Positions 63,901 to 64,000 of a DNA stretch of 64,000 nucleotides are shown one piece after another; position 1 is the stretch's first letter; every line of letters begins with the position of its first letter. Source of the DNA: Paradesertivirga mongoliensis (GTDB lineage: Bacteria; Bacteroidota; Bacteroidia; Sphingobacteriales; Sphingobacteriaceae); NCBI RefSeq assembly GCF_024436395.1, contig NZ_JAFMZO010000002.1, forward strand, positions 62,001-126,000, written 5' to 3'. The position numbers and the translations under genes were made by a program. A model generated the notes under the pieces. It saw only the letters and a program-made list of their open reading frames with translations, searched no databases and had not been told where the DNA came from.

Positions 63901-64000
63901 GGGTAGAAGGTAGTGCAGGAGGTTCAACCTTTACAGGTAGCTCACCTTATTCATCTATTTTAGGAACTGGTGTGGCAACTCCACTTGAGTTCTTCACAAA
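60948..64000 (+). CDS. Tail fibre / receptor-binding protein, partial
   Basis: Frame opens at the ATG at 60948 and stays open to the window end, over 1017 codons; the C-terminus lies outside. The first 490 residues are beta-rich (FSKNFIPLRFL, VAGSKFGT-like elements absent; ITISFGANVVTF). From about 530 on it becomes Gly/Ala/Ser-rich with WNLFNQDGYNKANWDIAYSWGNH and repeats of the FLGLGSAAYLNAS type (near 63287, 63499 and 63718). A run of ten T at 62529-62538 encodes Phe-Phe-Phe at the junction of the two parts. Host-binding role is inferred. Confidence 0.78.
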   Translation, partial: MAVTNPTTPASYNFSKNFIPLRFLSDNYLEQAGVKSINVLGFFNAVANGTVITISFGANVVTFTAVSTAPDTSGLQIPAGAGDVAYAASLVAYFQANHIIDQYFDIHASGNAVLFTAKKAGTGFDFTAVTNAVFELENITPGVTQIVRDAYYIHFELFCQNADHTDFVSIHTAQISLRSDQPGISEVDIADRLNAYLETDVLDIPDTGSTAALLCKKSCRKFYYTYAESWGQPAVVRKKIKSAEYTILAGGLSFKGNHVKTLPGLLVPDVADATKDRFLKQGSSHQYTRKDQPQFLYFFNTRATQDGRLRVKFTFTDGTASADVTVTAVALTTLGKVAFNVTHDRLFTPADYPGKLVKHYEVWLETVAGVKISETRTYYLNYKAQQFVRYMVSWSSWGAFDTRLCYGKATSSLELVQQEAKRILKSGDDIKKGNSTVFDVKLNNKFKVSTGHIDRSELILNRDFYLSPHKFRYTSGLFLPIKVTSKDIPEIPDGETLFHQEFEYEYRFTDDVFTEGDVDEPGLGIEGFFFNSVIPSLPSNGIIETDPTVPSWVKAITQADINKWNLFNQDGYNKANWDIAYSWGNHNTMGYALSANYYDKTTSDGRFIQNRYDYQTDARLNVRGGKFLNYLVIPNGAPSVLDMEEGECAIYFDTSGLGGGAPQPPVIANFPDLGDVDISGRLDGYEVYWNATASKYMHRAPAGSGVSSWNDLTDKPTTLSGYGIQTEGDGRWLGINATAANSTKWNGYQYVGLVTPNSYMMAFDGTNWGASTAAQIQSFLGLGSAAYLNASQSATANTAAQRDADGTLSASTLNQNQSLRASETFDAIYAGFSTDGFIRKYDINSVKLSLGLGSAAYLNASTTNTASTVVQRDAFGQIEGQNINAAGYLNSVDDVDAGGIGYIMGKVGASNTIRSFSANYLKTFLGLGSNAFSSTAYLPLTAGSGSPLSGTLHSGITGLIFSAQGATAERRIMYLANTGGDIAFGVEGSAGGSTFTGSSPYSSILGTGVATPLEFFT
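62529..62538. other. Ten-base T tract in tail-fibre gene
   Basis: Single uninterrupted T10 within GGT TTT TTT TTT AAC. A loss or gain of one base would truncate the fibre just before its repeat domain. Confidence 0.7.

Larger units (their letters stand above)
32414..64000 (+). mobile_element. Prophage (right part beyond the window)
   Basis: From a divergent repressor/early pair at 32.4-33.2 kb to a tail-fibre gene cut by the window end, genes run mostly on the plus strand and include replication, terminase, capsid, portal, lysis and tail genes. No integrase or transposase was found, so it may be encoded beyond 64 kb. The left boundary is approximate. Capsid before terminase, a ClpP-type protease-scaffold fusion and a DUF6712 connector fit a tailed phage of Bacteroidota. 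Cargo genes sit at five or more places. Confidence 0.88.

Overview
The window looks like a chromosome segment of a Bacteroidota bacterium, most likely Sphingobacteriaceae (Pedobacter- or Mucilaginibacter-like). It carries DUF4290, DUF2911, an SSS symporter, a GH9 enzyme with an Ig-like N-terminus, an Asp-type MurA, and few strong Shine-Dalgarno sites. It falls into two parts: ordinary chromosome from about 1 to 32 kb, and a prophage from about 32.4 kb that runs off the right edge.

Chromosomal part. An M20 dipeptidase is followed by a 51-aa membrane peptide and four near-identical tandem genes for 46-aa lipoproteins. Next come a TPR/histidine-kinase-like protein, a PcrA/UvrD helicase, a DUF4290 protein and murA. 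On the minus strand follow a PLP enzyme with CBS domains (cystathionine beta-synthase type), AMP nucleosidase, and the protein-quality block tig-clpP-clpX with a tRNA-Leu(UAG) upstream. A four-gene minus-strand signalling operon encodes a giant CHASE3-GAF-kinase-REC3 hybrid, CheR, CheB and a REC-kinase-REC protein; no flagellar or motility gene is nearby, so it probably controls stress or gene expression. Two ferritin-like/four-helix stress proteins, a secreted PIG-L deacetylase, a 41-aa membrane peptide translationally coupled to an SSS symporter, a DUF2911 protein, a GH9 glycosidase and a membrane protein complete this part.

Prophage part. A minus-strand HTH repressor and a plus-strand small regulator face each other across an operator region rich in dyads. 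Early genes follow: a LuxR-type regulator, zinc-ribbon proteins, a DnaB-N-like protein, a DUF3987 ATPase, a PD-(D/E)XK-like nuclease and a PAPS-reductase/DndC-like protein. A DNA-repair group (Fpg/Nei-like, DUF72, SRAP) comes next. The morphogenesis genes have an unusual order: protease-scaffold, major capsid, small structural genes, terminase small and large, portal, DUF6712, lysis cassette (DUF5675 lysin, holin-like protein, a unimolecular spanin), tail genes and a giant tail fibre cut by the window end. No integrase, transposase or tape-measure gene lies inside the window.

The most interesting content is the cargo set into the phage. Four AT-rich, single-gene units interrupt conserved phage genes: two membrane/coiled-coil proteins on the minus strand, a nucleoside-deoxyribosyltransferase/TIR-like protein, and a HEPN-motif protein. 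Three of them have the same short pyrimidine-rich element on their right side. A second unexplained structure is a symmetric cluster of about ten CGTTTCA/CGTTCCA sites in the replication region. All functional names rest on motif reading only; no database search was possible.
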